Assembly (NCBI GenBank): GCA_030040525.1
Contig: JASHTN010000417.1
Coordinates: forward strand, 1 to 25,480
Direction of reading: 5' to 3'
Source: Gammaproteobacteria bacterium
GTDB lineage: Bacteria; Pseudomonadota; Gammaproteobacteria; Steroidobacterales; Steroidobacteraceae
Length of the DNA stretch: 25,480 bases
Under the pieces are notes generated by a model, which did not search any database, was not told the origin of the DNA, and was given only the letters and a program-made list of their open reading frames with translations. The position numbers and the translations under genes were made by a program. Below, in pieces: positions 1 through 6,362 of this stretch (positions within the stretch are counted from its first letter, which is position 1; each line of letters starts with the position of its first letter).

Positions 1-45
1 GCGAAGCGGGCCGCCGACCGGCTGCGCCGCATCCCGGCGCAGTAG
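1..45 (+). CDS. C-terminal end of an upstream gene, possibly CpoB/YbgF (partial)
   Basis: An open frame entering from the left edge encodes AKRAADRLRRIPAQ followed by TAG at 43-45. Only 14 residues are visible, so the sequence alone does not identify the protein. The Ala/Arg-rich helical tail ending in a short RL-x-x-I stretch resembles the end of CpoB/YbgF, the TPR protein of the Tol-Pal system. In many gammaproteobacteria tolB-pal-cpoB lies directly upstream of queE-queC, so context favours this reading. It is an inference from gene order. Confidence 0.4.
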   Translation, partial: AKRAADRLRRIPAQ

Positions 46-75
46 GGCCCGCCAGGCCCCTTCCCGGGGGAGAGC

Positions 76-717
76 GTGACGCGACTTAAGGTCACCGAGA
101 TCTTCCATTCCCTGCAGGGCGAGGCGGACACGAGCGGCTTTGCTACCGTGTTCATGCGCCTGACCGGCTGTCCGCTGCGCTGTCAGTACTGCGACACCGC
201 CTACGCCTTCTACGGTGGCGAGTGGTGGGAGGTCGAGACCATCGTCGCGCGCGTGCGCGAGCTCGGGGCACGCTACGTGTGTGTGACGGGCGGCGAGCCG
301 CTCGCGCAGAAAGGCTGCCTGGTGCTGCTCGAGCGGCTGTGCGAGGCAGGGCTGCGCGTGTCGCTCGAGACGAGCGGTGCCATGGCGCTCGCCGAGGTCG
401 ACCCGCGCGTCGTCAAGGTGGTGGACGTCAAGACACCCGGCTCGCACGAGGAGCGGCGCAACCGCTACGAGGAGCTGCCGCGGCTCAATGCGCAGGACCT
501 GGTCAAGTTCGTCATCTGCAGCCGCGCCGACTATGAGTGGAGCCGCGAGAAGCTGCGCGAGCTTTCGCTGCCGGCCGGCTGCACGGTGCTGTTCTCTCCG
601 AGCCACGAGCAGCTGCCGGCGCGCGAGCTTGCAGACTGGATTCTGGAGGATCGCCTGCCGGTGCGCTTCCAGATCCAGCTGCACAAGTACCTCTGGGGCA
701 ATGTGCCCGGAAAGTGA
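76..717 (+). CDS. queE: 7-carboxy-7-deazaguanine synthase QueE
   Basis: QueE is a radical-SAM enzyme that converts 6-carboxytetrahydropterin to 7-carboxy-7-deazaguanine in the preQ0/queuosine pathway. The 213-residue product is of normal family length. It begins with the typical TEIFHSLQGE segment, has the cluster-binding cysteines C32, C36 and C39 (CPLRCQYC, the CX3CX2C form) and a SAM-binding TGGEP at 71-75. The start is a GTG at 76 preceded by a G-rich ribosome-binding site (GGGGGAGAG). queC follows after 18 nt on the same strand, so the two are very probably one operon. All residues I can check are intact. Confidence 0.95.
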   Translation: MTRLKVTEIFHSLQGEADTSGFATVFMRLTGCPLRCQYCDTAYAFYGGEWWEVETIVARVRELGARYVCVTGGEPLAQKGCLVLLERLCEAGLRVSLETSGAMALAEVDPRVVKVVDVKTPGSHEERRNRYEELPRLNAQDLVKFVICSRADYEWSREKLRELSLPAGCTVLFSPSHEQLPARELADWILEDRLPVRFQIQLHKYLWGNVPGK

Positions 718-735
718 GCCCGAGAGGCGCCGCCA

Positions 736-1440
736 GTGCCAGCTTCCGACCCCTCATCCGCACCGGCCGCGGTCGTGCTGCTCTCCGGAGGCCTCGACTC
801 GGCGACGGCGCTCGCGATCGCGCACGAGCGGGGGTTCACCTGTCACGCCCTGTCGGTCGACTACGGCCAGCGCCACGCGGCGGAGCTCGCTGCGGCGCGA
901 CGCGTGGCGCGCTCGCTCGGGGCGCGCGAGCACCGGGTGATGCGCGTCGACCTCGCCGGCATCGGCGGCTCGGCGCTCACCGACCCGTCGATCGCGGTGC
1001 CCGAGCAGCCGACCGCCGCCATCCCGGTGACCTACGTGCCGGCGCGCAACACCGTCATGCTGGCTCTCGCGCTCGCTTGGGCCGAGGTGCTCGAGGCGCG
1101 CGACCTGTTCATCGGCGTCAACGTGCTCGACTCGAGCGGCTACCCCGACTGCCGCCCCGAGTTCATCGACGCCTTCGCCGCGCTGGCTGCGCTCGCCACC
1201 CGCGCCGGAGTCGAGGGGCGGCCGTGCCGCGTGCACGCGCCGCTGATCAAGTGGAGCAAGGCGCAGATCATCCGTGAGGGTGTGCGCCTCGGCGTCGACT
1301 ACGCGCAAACTGTCTCGTGTTACCAGGCGGACGCGAGCGGTGCAGCCTGCAGCCGCTGCGATGCCTGCCGGCTGCGCCGTGCGGGCTTCGAGGCCGCGGG
1401 CGTTCCCGATCCGACCCGCTACCGGAGCGGGCCGCGCTAA
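736..1440 (+). CDS. queC: 7-cyano-7-deazaguanine synthase QueC
   Basis: QueC is the ATP-dependent ligase that turns 7-carboxy-7-deazaguanine into preQ0, the step after QueE. The 234-residue protein has the PP-loop SGGLDS at residues 17-22 near its N-terminus, the VDYGQRH segment after it, and a C-terminal zinc site of C195, C205, C208 and C211 (CSRCDACRLR). A GTG start at 736 fits the PP-loop position; the ribosome-binding site is an AG-rich GAGAGG at 722-727. It is downstream of queE in the same direction and presumably co-transcribed. No other preQ0 gene (queD, folE) is visible here. Confidence 0.95.
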   Translation: MPASDPSSAPAAVVLLSGGLDSATALAIAHERGFTCHALSVDYGQRHAAELAAARRVARSLGAREHRVMRVDLAGIGGSALTDPSIAVPEQPTAAIPVTYVPARNTVMLALALAWAEVLEARDLFIGVNVLDSSGYPDCRPEFIDAFAALAALATRAGVEGRPCRVHAPLIKWSKAQIIREGVRLGVDYAQTVSCYQADASGAACSRCDACRLRRAGFEAAGVPDPTRYRSGPR

Positions 1441-1585
1441 CCGTTCGGCCTCGGCCGGCGGGCGCGCATCGCGCACAGCGCGATCGTGAAAGCTACGGGC
1501 CGCAGATGTGCGTGGCACGTCGAGCGACAAACCAGAGCTCCCAGTGCGCGCACGATAGTCATCTTCGGGGACAGCGTGACTCTCA

Positions 1586-1723
1586 CTAACGGGATAACTG
1601 CGCAGGCGTCGCGGACGGGGCGACCACGTCGCGTCTCGAATTCAGCGCGAAGACGATCGCCAGAGTGAGCAGCACGGGAATCGCGATCAACAGTGCCGCG
1701 GCGACACGAATCAGGACGCGCAT
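1586..1723 (-). CDS. Possible small single-pass membrane protein (45 aa)
   Basis: A minus-strand frame starting at ATG 1723 encodes a short peptide with positively charged ends around one strongly hydrophobic helix (about residues 6-27, VAAALLIAIPVLLTLAIVFA). It ends with a polar tail. A good ribosome-binding site (GGGAGG) sits about 6 nt before the ATG, which is why this start is preferred over an upstream extension to 2026 whose composition does not look coding. I recognise no family. It could be a genuine small inner-membrane protein or a chance hydrophobic frame. Confidence 0.4.
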   Translation of the reverse strand: MRVLIRVAAALLIAIPVLLTLAIVFALNSRRDVVAPSATPAQLSR

Positions 1724-2088
1724 GGCACGCCTCCCTGTGAGTCGAGCAAAGATGCTTGCGGGAGTCTCATGCCCAACAGCGTAGGTTCGCTCGGCGGAGA
1801 GACCAAGCCGCGGATCAGGCATGCAGCGTTTCGCCGCAGGAAACAACTGGGCGCGACCCTCTCTCGAGCGATCCAGACAGCCGTTCTTGACCGAGGGAGC
1901 CCCGCTCTCCACGCCGAAGGCGGCTGCGCTCCCGATGTCCGTGGAACGCACGCGGGGCGCACACTCCGTCCGAGGGTGGATGCTGCGTTTCCCGGCGGTA
2001 AACGCCGCGGCGACCTGTAGTATCATGCCGCCCCCGCGGCCGGTCGCTTCGCGCAGCAGCGACTACCGCCCGCCGTATCGGGCTCGCT
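1724..2088. other. Intergenic region upstream of tRNA-Lys
   Basis: No frame in this 365-base stretch has convincing coding character. The only element I can point to is a possible tRNA promoter near its right end (1998-2026). The remainder shows no recognisable repeat or RNA. Confidence 0.4.
1998..2026 (+). promoter_or_regulatory. Candidate promoter of tRNA-Lys
   Basis: A TATCAT hexamer at 2021-2026 is followed at once by a GC-rich GCCGCCCCC discriminator, the arrangement common at stable-RNA promoters in GC-rich gammaproteobacteria. At 17 bp upstream the -35 position holds GTAAAC, a poor match to TTGACA. It would give a 5' leader of roughly 55 nt before the tRNA. This is weak, position-based evidence. 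Confidence 0.3.
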
Positions 2089-2161
2089 GGGGCGTTAGCT
2101 CAGTCGGTAGAGCATCGGACTTTTAATCCGCTGGTCGACGGTTCGATTCCGTCACGCCCCA
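2089..2161 (+). tRNA. tRNA-Lys (anticodon TTT)
   Basis: The 73-nt sequence folds into a full cloverleaf. The acceptor arm GGGGCGT pairs with ACGCCCC and is followed by discriminator A. The D-stem is GCTC/GAGC, the anticodon loop is CTTTTAA with TTT at 2122-2124, and the T-arm is GACGG/CCGTC with loop TTCGATT. The 3' CCA is not encoded. The outermost anticodon-stem pair (27-43) is a T/C mismatch, while the other four pairs are intact. The last 34 nt are repeated at 15233-15266 and mark the left junction of the genomic island. Confidence 0.97.
2128..2161 (+). repeat. attL-like direct repeat inside the tRNA-Lys 3' end
   Basis: The 34 bp from the anticodon-stem 3' side to the discriminator base match 15233-15266 at 33 of 34 positions. 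The only difference is G at 2141 versus C at 15246. Identity stops at both edges: on the left the tRNA has TAAT where the copy has CTG, and on the right TATTAT stands where the copy has CTTGTT. Direct repeats of this size ending at a tRNA 3' terminus are the standard footprint of tyrosine-recombinase integration. Confidence 0.85.
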
Positions 2162-2202
2162 TATTATCAATGAGTTACAGCGTATATCGTTAGGATGCGG
2201 TA

Positions 2203-2220
2203 AGCATTTTATGCTATATT
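2203..2220 (+). promoter_or_regulatory. Candidate parDE promoter and operator
   Basis: The AT-rich leader between tRNA-Lys and parD contains a perfect inverted repeat AGCAT-TTT-ATGCT (2203-2215) overlapping a TATATT -10-like hexamer (2215-2220), about 33 nt before the parD start. ParD antitoxins autoregulate by binding palindromes at their promoter, so this is a reasonable operator candidate. No good -35 is seen. Confidence 0.35.
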
Positions 2221-2252
2221 CTGCTAGTCAGAATCGATGAGAAATAGCTGTC

Positions 2253-2519
2253 ATGGCTTCAAGCTACACGCTCGGTGACCACTTCGAGGCGTTCATCAAA
2301 CAGCAGATCGAGGGCGGCCGCTACGCGTCAGCGAGCGAAGTCGTTCGCGATGGACTGCGACTCCTTGAAGAGGAACAGCAGCGCCGTGAGGCGGTGCTCA
2401 ATCGACTGCGCGGCGAGGTCGAAAAAGGTCGGCGGAGCGGCAGGCCAAAGCTCGCGACCGAAGTCCTGGATCGTCTCGAGCGCAAGTACGTGAAGATGGG
2501 CAAAGGCTCCAGGAAGTGA
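2253..2519 (+). CDS. parD: Type II antitoxin, ParD family
   Basis: The 88-residue protein matches ParD antitoxins in length and layout. An N-terminal ribbon-helix-helix region (about 1-45, containing YTLGDHFEAFIKQQIEGGRY and ASASEVVRDGLRLLEE) would bind DNA as a dimer. The charged C-terminal half (about 46-88) would wrap the toxin. Its stop codon is directly followed by the ATG of the toxin gene, the usual antitoxin-toxin order. It is the first gene inside the island, 91 nt past the tRNA, which fits a role in stabilising the inserted DNA. Confidence 0.9.
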   Translation: MASSYTLGDHFEAFIKQQIEGGRYASASEVVRDGLRLLEEEQQRREAVLNRLRGEVEKGRRSGRPKLATEVLDRLERKYVKMGKGSRK

Positions 2520-2813
2520 ATGAGCGTCTACTTCACGCCGCAGGCGGAGTCCGATCTGGAGGAAATTGGCGACTACATCGCGCTCGATAATCCCGAGCGG
2601 GCGCTGATTTTCATCCAGGAGGTCCGCCAGCACTGCGAGCGGATAGCCGAGGGCTCCATGCGCTACGTCGCACGGCCTGAGCTGGGCGAGGCCATCCGCG
2701 TCTGCCTACATGGGAACTACCTGATCGTGTTCGAGCCCTATGCCGACGGGGTGCTCATCGTGCGCGTGCTCCAGGGTGCTCGGAATCTCCCCGGGATCTT
2801 CGGCGGTTCCTGA
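2520..2813 (+). CDS. parE: Type II toxin, ParE/RelE superfamily
   Basis: The 97-residue protein has the ParE-type start (YFTPQAESDLEEIGDYIALDNP), a helical hairpin at about 10-45, and a C-terminal sheet region with the conserved arginine-containing YLIVFEPYADGVLIVRVLQG. ParE toxins poison DNA gyrase, whereas RelE relatives cleave mRNA; pairing with a ParD antitoxin favours the gyrase-type reading. The ATG abuts the parD stop, so translation is probably coupled. The gene appears intact. Confidence 0.9.
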   Translation: MSVYFTPQAESDLEEIGDYIALDNPERALIFIQEVRQHCERIAEGSMRYVARPELGEAIRVCLHGNYLIVFEPYADGVLIVRVLQGARNLPGIFGGS

Positions 2814-2841
2814 GATGCACGACCTTCGCCGCGGCGTAGGC

Positions 2842-3060
2842 TCAACACCCGCATGAGGAGGGCCCTGTCCCGGGATACGCGTCCGCTTCCAACCCGGTCG
2901 AGACGGTGACGTTTCGGAACTCCGGCCATTCGGGAAGGCCGGACCGGACATTCCCGGCGTGCTTGAGCGAGGAGTAATGGTGATAGTACCCCCGATTTGC
3001 ACCCGACTGCCTATGGTTCCAACCGGGATATGCGAAGGTAATGGGGAAAAGATCGCTCGC
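2842..3060 (-). other. Unassigned frame downstream of the carboxylesterase
   Basis: Between the ends of parE and the carboxylesterase gene, the minus strand is open through a stretch with a protein-like mix of residues (FPITFAYPGWNHRQSG..., then LPEWPEFRNVTVSTGLEADA) before a stop at 2842. No plausible start or ribosome-binding site serves it, since the open frame extends back into the carboxylesterase gene. It may be the remnant of a lost gene or a chance frame. The region also holds a 7-bp inverted repeat (2921-2927 with 2937-2943). I recognise no family. Confidence 0.2.
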
Positions 3061-3100
3061 TGCGCTCATGCGCTCACTCCAACCGTGGCACAGCCACGCT

Positions 3101-4717
3101 TCAACGCTCGCTCCAACCAATGAGTCCGGAAGCTTGCAGCCGTGCACAGTTGTGCCGCGCGAAGAAATCAGGCTCGCCATAAGGTCTGTTCTGCAGCGCC
3201 CATACTATTGAGGTATCCCCGCTGTACGGGGGCCAGTGGATCTTGTTGCGACCGTTAGGGTCGCCCATGCGTGCGAATGCGGTCCAGTATCCGCGTATTA
3301 GTGCGGACAAATTCGCCGCTCGTCCCGCAAGTGCCGCATGGTCTTGATTGCCGTTGAATACATACGACTCCTCGGACGTATGGTAGGGAGCGTTCGGCAG
3401 CTCCGTGACCGCCGGCAGCGGTTCCTCCTGTACCGGATCGGGTTCGGCGAACTCGTAGCCGTACACAATTGTGTACTTGCTCATGGCACGGCGGGCAAGC
3501 TCCGCATCGCAGGCAAAGATGACGTCAGTCACCAGCTGGCTTTCCGCCGCAGCTGGATTAGGGAAATGTGCGGTCGGATACTGAGAGAGGGCCGCAGGCA
3601 CATCGATGTGGAGCCATGGCAGGCCGGCGAGCCGCTCGATGTCGGCGCGATAATCCTCCTCGGTCATCCGCCGGCCGCGCATACTCTCGAACAATGCCGC
3701 GTGGAAATGTCCCTCCTCGGCATTGGAGCCGATCATGACTGGCACTTGCCTGAAAGCGCCGGTCATAAATGCGACCAGGGGATCCATTGGCAGCAAGGAA
3801 TCATCCAGCACGTAAGAAAATCCGAGCGGCTCCTTCAGGAGGGTTGCGACGGGCGCCGCGCGCAGGCACGCCGCCATGTCAACTGCATGAGCGCAACCGA
3901 TGTCCGGGAGCAGTTTTTCGATGGTCTGCTGCTCCGCGCTGGCGCGCGTGAGGGGATGAGCGATCACGGGACTCTCGGCGATTGCGCGCTGAAACAGATT
4001 CTTCGATGCCGGAGACGCCAGCAGCGCCAACACCGCCGCACCGCCCGCCGACTCGCCAAATACGGTTACCGCCGTCGGGTCGCCGCCGAAGGCCGCGGCG
4101 TTACGCTGCACCCAGCGCAGGGCTTCCTGTTGATCGCGCAGGTGATAGTTCCCCGAGCGCTCGTTGTCTTCTTCCCCATCCAGCGACGAGGACACCAGAG
4201 AACCCAATAATCCCAGTCGGTAGTTGATCGTCACCAGAACGACGTGATTGTCGCGAACCAGACGCTGCCCATCGAAGAACGGCGAGCCGCCGTAGCCCTT
4301 ATCTCCGCTGCCGTGTATCCACACCATTACGGGCCACTTTCCACCTGCATGCATAGACGGGGCCCAAACATTGAGGAAGAGGCAGTCCTCTCGGTCACTC
4401 GGCTTACCGATCGCCGATCCGGGTGTCTGCGGACAGGCCGGCGCTTCGTGTGTCGCTTCAAGGATTTCAGTCCAGGGAGCATGCGGCCGTGGCGGCCGGA
4501 ACCGCAGGGCCCCAACCGGCGCTGCGGCGTAGGGAATGCCTGTGAAAACATGCACGCCCTTCTGCTCGCGACCCCGCACAGGGCCTTCCGCTGTCTGTAC
4601 CAGCGGCGCTGCAGCGACTGTGCTCAGCAGCGCCCATGTGGCGGCCATGCCTGAGATCTTGGTTATGCCTATTTGTGTCAGCGAATGCATCACAGGACAG
4701 TCTAGCGGCCACCGCAT
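3101..4717 (-). CDS. Type B carboxylesterase, probably exported
   Basis: The 538-residue protein is a carboxylesterase/lipase of the type B (cholinesterase-like) family, which hydrolyses carboxylic esters. Visible family marks are FTGIPYAAAPVGALRF (58-73), the signature EDCLFLNVWAP (110-120), an oxyanion-hole HGSG (135-138), and the nucleophile elbow GESAGG with Ser223. An EEGHF segment carries the likely acid, and the APYHTSEE segment carries the likely catalytic His. The N-terminus has a hydrophobic segment ending VAAAP near residue 37, consistent with a signal peptide. Starts at ATG 4717, 4690 (residue 10) or 4648 (residue 24) are possible, and none has a strong ribosome-binding site. The substrate cannot be told from sequence. 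Confidence 0.92.
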   Translation of the reverse strand: MRWPLDCPVMHSLTQIGITKISGMAATWALLSTVAAAPLVQTAEGPVRGREQKGVHVFTGIPYAAAPVGALRFRPPRPHAPWTEILEATHEAPACPQTPGSAIGKPSDREDCLFLNVWAPSMHAGGKWPVMVWIHGSGDKGYGGSPFFDGQRLVRDNHVVLVTINYRLGLLGSLVSSSLDGEEDNERSGNYHLRDQQEALRWVQRNAAAFGGDPTAVTVFGESAGGAAVLALLASPASKNLFQRAIAESPVIAHPLTRASAEQQTIEKLLPDIGCAHAVDMAACLRAAPVATLLKEPLGFSYVLDDSLLPMDPLVAFMTGAFRQVPVMIGSNAEEGHFHAALFESMRGRRMTEEDYRADIERLAGLPWLHIDVPAALSQYPTAHFPNPAAAESQLVTDVIFACDAELARRAMSKYTIVYGYEFAEPDPVQEEPLPAVTELPNAPYHTSEESYVFNGNQDHAALAGRAANLSALIRGYWTAFARMGDPNGRNKIHWPPYSGDTSIVWALQNRPYGEPDFFARHNCARLQASGLIGWSER

Positions 4718-4724
4718 TCGGTCC

Positions 4725-4776
4725 GCGAATGACCGCTTCGGAGCAAGGTGAACTCCCGCCGCGAATGACCGCAGTT
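4725..4776 (+). repeat. Intergenic repeat, copies A1 and A2 (GCGAATGACCGC)
   Basis: The 12-mer GCGAATGACCGC occurs twice here, at 4725-4736 and 4761-4772, between the carboxylesterase start and the integrase remnant. The same core recurs at 7470 and 13831 in other intergenic regions of the island. The A2 copy runs straight into the hairpin at 4775-4813. Confidence 0.6.
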
Positions 4777-4813
4777 GGCCGGTCAGCGCCCCCGAGAGCC
4801 GCTGACCGGCCGA
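4775..4813 (-). terminator. Strong hairpin just downstream of the integrase remnant
   Basis: GGCCGGTCAGCG (4777-4788) is perfectly complementary to CGCTGACCGGCC (4800-4811), with an 11-nt loop. One wobble pair and one A-T pair extend it to 14 bp. It begins 6 nt after the stop of the integrase remnant on the minus strand, a terminator-like position. No T-run follows on either strand, so it is not a classical intrinsic terminator and could instead be part of the neighbouring repeat family. Confidence 0.4.
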
Positions 4814-4818
4814 TGCGC

Positions 4819-5432
4819 TTACACCTCGGTTTGCTCGGCCATTTCCAATGCATCATCGACTTCGATCCCGAGGTACCGAACAGTGCTCTCGAGCTTTGTA
4901 TGTCCGAGTAGCAGCTGCACGGCGCGGAGGTTCTTGGTCCGACGATAGATCAGAGAATGCGTGCCGTAAGCGGCAGGATCAAGCCCAATCTCCCTCACCC
5001 AACCGCGGACGATCCGAGCGTATTGGCGGGTCGAGAGGTGTGGCCTTGCACGCAATCGACTGGGGAACAAGAAGGCCTCGGAGCGAAGACGGGCTTGGCC
5101 GATCCAAGAAGACAGGGCTTCTCGGGTCTGTTCTGTAATTTCGAACTGGACGGGCCGATGAGTCTTCTGCTGCATGACGATGGCCCGGCTTGCCACCCGC
5201 TCCCCATGCGTGACATCCCGGACTCGGAGCTTTACGAGATCGCAGGACCTGAGCTTGCTGTCGACGGCGAGGTTGAACAGAGCGAGTTCGCGAGTCCGCG
5301 AGTCCGCTCGACCAGCTGCAGTCGAACGCGGATCGCCCAGATGTCCTTAAGACGCAGAGGTGCCTTCTGGCCGACGAGCTTGCCCTTGTTCCAAGGCTCT
5401 CGGCGTGCCGTGAAATCGGTGGTTTGTTCCAT
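4819..5432 (-). pseudogene. Short tyrosine recombinase (integrase), frameshifted and missing box II
   Basis: Joining two frames rebuilds a short (about 200 aa) phage-type tyrosine integrase. The N-terminal part starts at ATG 5432 after an AGGAG site and reads MEQTTDFTARREPWNKGKLV... to VRLQLVERTR. The second part continues ELALFNLAVDSKLRSCDLVKLRV... to LLLGHTKLESTVRYLG and ends EMAEQTEV. Near 5283-5306 the 8-mer CGAGTCCG is tandemly duplicated, and that extra 8 nt breaks the frame. A second lesion at about 4950 joins GTHS directly to LIYRRTK, where relatives have an RRTK-containing segment, so the box II arginine is lost. Box I Arg, the GHTK histidine and the RYLG tyrosine are still readable. 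The gene cannot make active recombinase. Confidence 0.85.
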
Positions 5433-5480
5433 GGCAATCTCCTGGTTTGAGTGCCCCCGGGATGATTGCGCATGGACCAT

Positions 5481-5505
5481 TAAAAGACTACATTCAGTCT
5501 GCTTA
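5481..5505 (+). promoter_or_regulatory. Candidate operator upstream of the phd-type antitoxin
   Basis: A dyad AGACT-ACATTC-AGTCT (5485-5489 with 5496-5500) lies 21 nt before the antitoxin ATG. It is flanked by TAA (5481-5483) and TTA (5503-5505), which extend the symmetry. It sits in the divergent region between the integrase remnant and the antitoxin gene. Phd/YefM antitoxins autoregulate at such palindromes, so an operator is likely but unproven. Confidence 0.45.
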
Positions 5506-5521
5506 AAGAGGAGGAGAGACG

Positions 5522-5797
5522 ATGCGTTATTCGACCCAGATCAAGCCGATCAGTTATCTGAAGGCCAAGGCGGCCGACGTTCTCAGCGAACTCGCGAAGC
5601 ATCGTAAGCCCCTGATCATCACTCAAAACGGCGAGGCCAAAGCCGTCATTCAGGACGTCGCCTCCTATGAGGAGACACAGGAGACCCTTGCCCTGCTGAA
5701 AATCCTCGCCCTCGGCAGCCAGCAGGTGGAGAGGGGTGAGATAACTCCAGTCACCGACGTCGTGAAGCGGCTGCGCTCGCAGGAAGCCAGCCCCTGA
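5522..5797 (+). CDS. Type II antitoxin, Phd/YefM family
   Basis: The 91-residue protein shows the Phd/YefM layout. The N-terminal DNA-binding domain contains ISYLKAKAADVLSELAKHRKPLIITQNGEAKAVIQD (about 10-45), with its usual 'repurposed' beta-strand motif. A C-terminal toxin-binding helix region follows (about 50-91). A strong ribosome-binding site (GAGGAGAG) precedes the ATG. The stop overlaps the next start as ATGA (5794-5799 region), so the toxin gene is translationally coupled. A candidate operator dyad lies just upstream. Confidence 0.92.
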   Translation: MRYSTQIKPISYLKAKAADVLSELAKHRKPLIITQNGEAKAVIQDVASYEETQETLALLKILALGSQQVERGEITPVTDVVKRLRSQEASP

Positions 5798-6123
5798 TGG
5801 CCCACGAAGTCGCGTTGACTAAGGACGCGGAACGGGACCTCGAGGACATCTACCGCTACATTGCCGAGCATGATTCCCGTGCCAGCGCAGACCACGTTCT
5901 CGAGCGACTTCTTCAGACGACGGACAGTCTCAGATCGACTCCCGACCGGGGGTCCCCGCCAAGAGAACTCCTCTCCCTCGGAATCTCCGAATACCGCCAA
6001 GTGTTTTTCAAGCCCTATCGATTGATCTACCGCGTGCACGCGCAGCAGGTGGTCATCTACGTTATCGCCGACAGTCGGCGTGATATGCAGTCTTTGCTCG
6101 CGCGCAGACTGCTGGGCAGTTAG
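5797..6123 (+). CDS. Type II toxin, RelE/ParE superfamily
   Basis: The 108-residue protein starts AHEVALTKDAERDLEDIYRYIAEHDS, typical of RelE/ParE toxins. It continues with the helical segment and the REL..GISEYRQVFFKPYRLIYRVHAQQVVIYVIADSRRDMQSLL core. The YRLIYRV strand and the DSRRDMQSLLARRLL tail are characteristic of the YoeB/RelE/ParE-type group found with Phd antitoxins. The start overlaps the antitoxin stop (ATGA). Whether it acts on mRNA or gyrase cannot be decided here. The gene looks intact. Confidence 0.92.
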   Translation: MAHEVALTKDAERDLEDIYRYIAEHDSRASADHVLERLLQTTDSLRSTPDRGSPPRELLSLGISEYRQVFFKPYRLIYRVHAQQVVIYVIADSRRDMQSLLARRLLGS

Positions 6124-6362
6124 CGACCCATCCCAGACAGATCCCGTACCCCAAAAGGAGACGTACAGATCCACGGGAGCAGACATACCGAGCGTCGTTC
6201 AAAACCCTTCACCGATCGGTTTGCCGATGGCTAACAGAACGCGTGGCGTGTCCGCCGGTAATTTGTGTGTGCCGCGAGGGCGAAAGGTTCAGATGACGTA
6301 AATGATCGCGGCGATTGGGACTCCTGCCACCAATCATTGCGAAACTTAAACCACTTCGGCCC

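Noticed and set aside
1724..2026. Upstream extension of the small membrane peptide
   Set aside because: The added residues have no protein-like pattern, and the good ribosome-binding site is at the internal ATG 1723.
76..2161. Functional link between queE/queC and tRNA-Lys
   Set aside because: Queuosine modifies tRNAs with GUN anticodons (Asp, Asn, His, Tyr), not tRNA-Lys(UUU); the proximity reflects common gene order, not function.
3338..4210. Plus-strand frame of 290 codons
   Set aside because: It is antisense to the carboxylesterase, whose catalytic motifs are intact; the plus-strand translation shows no recognisable motif.
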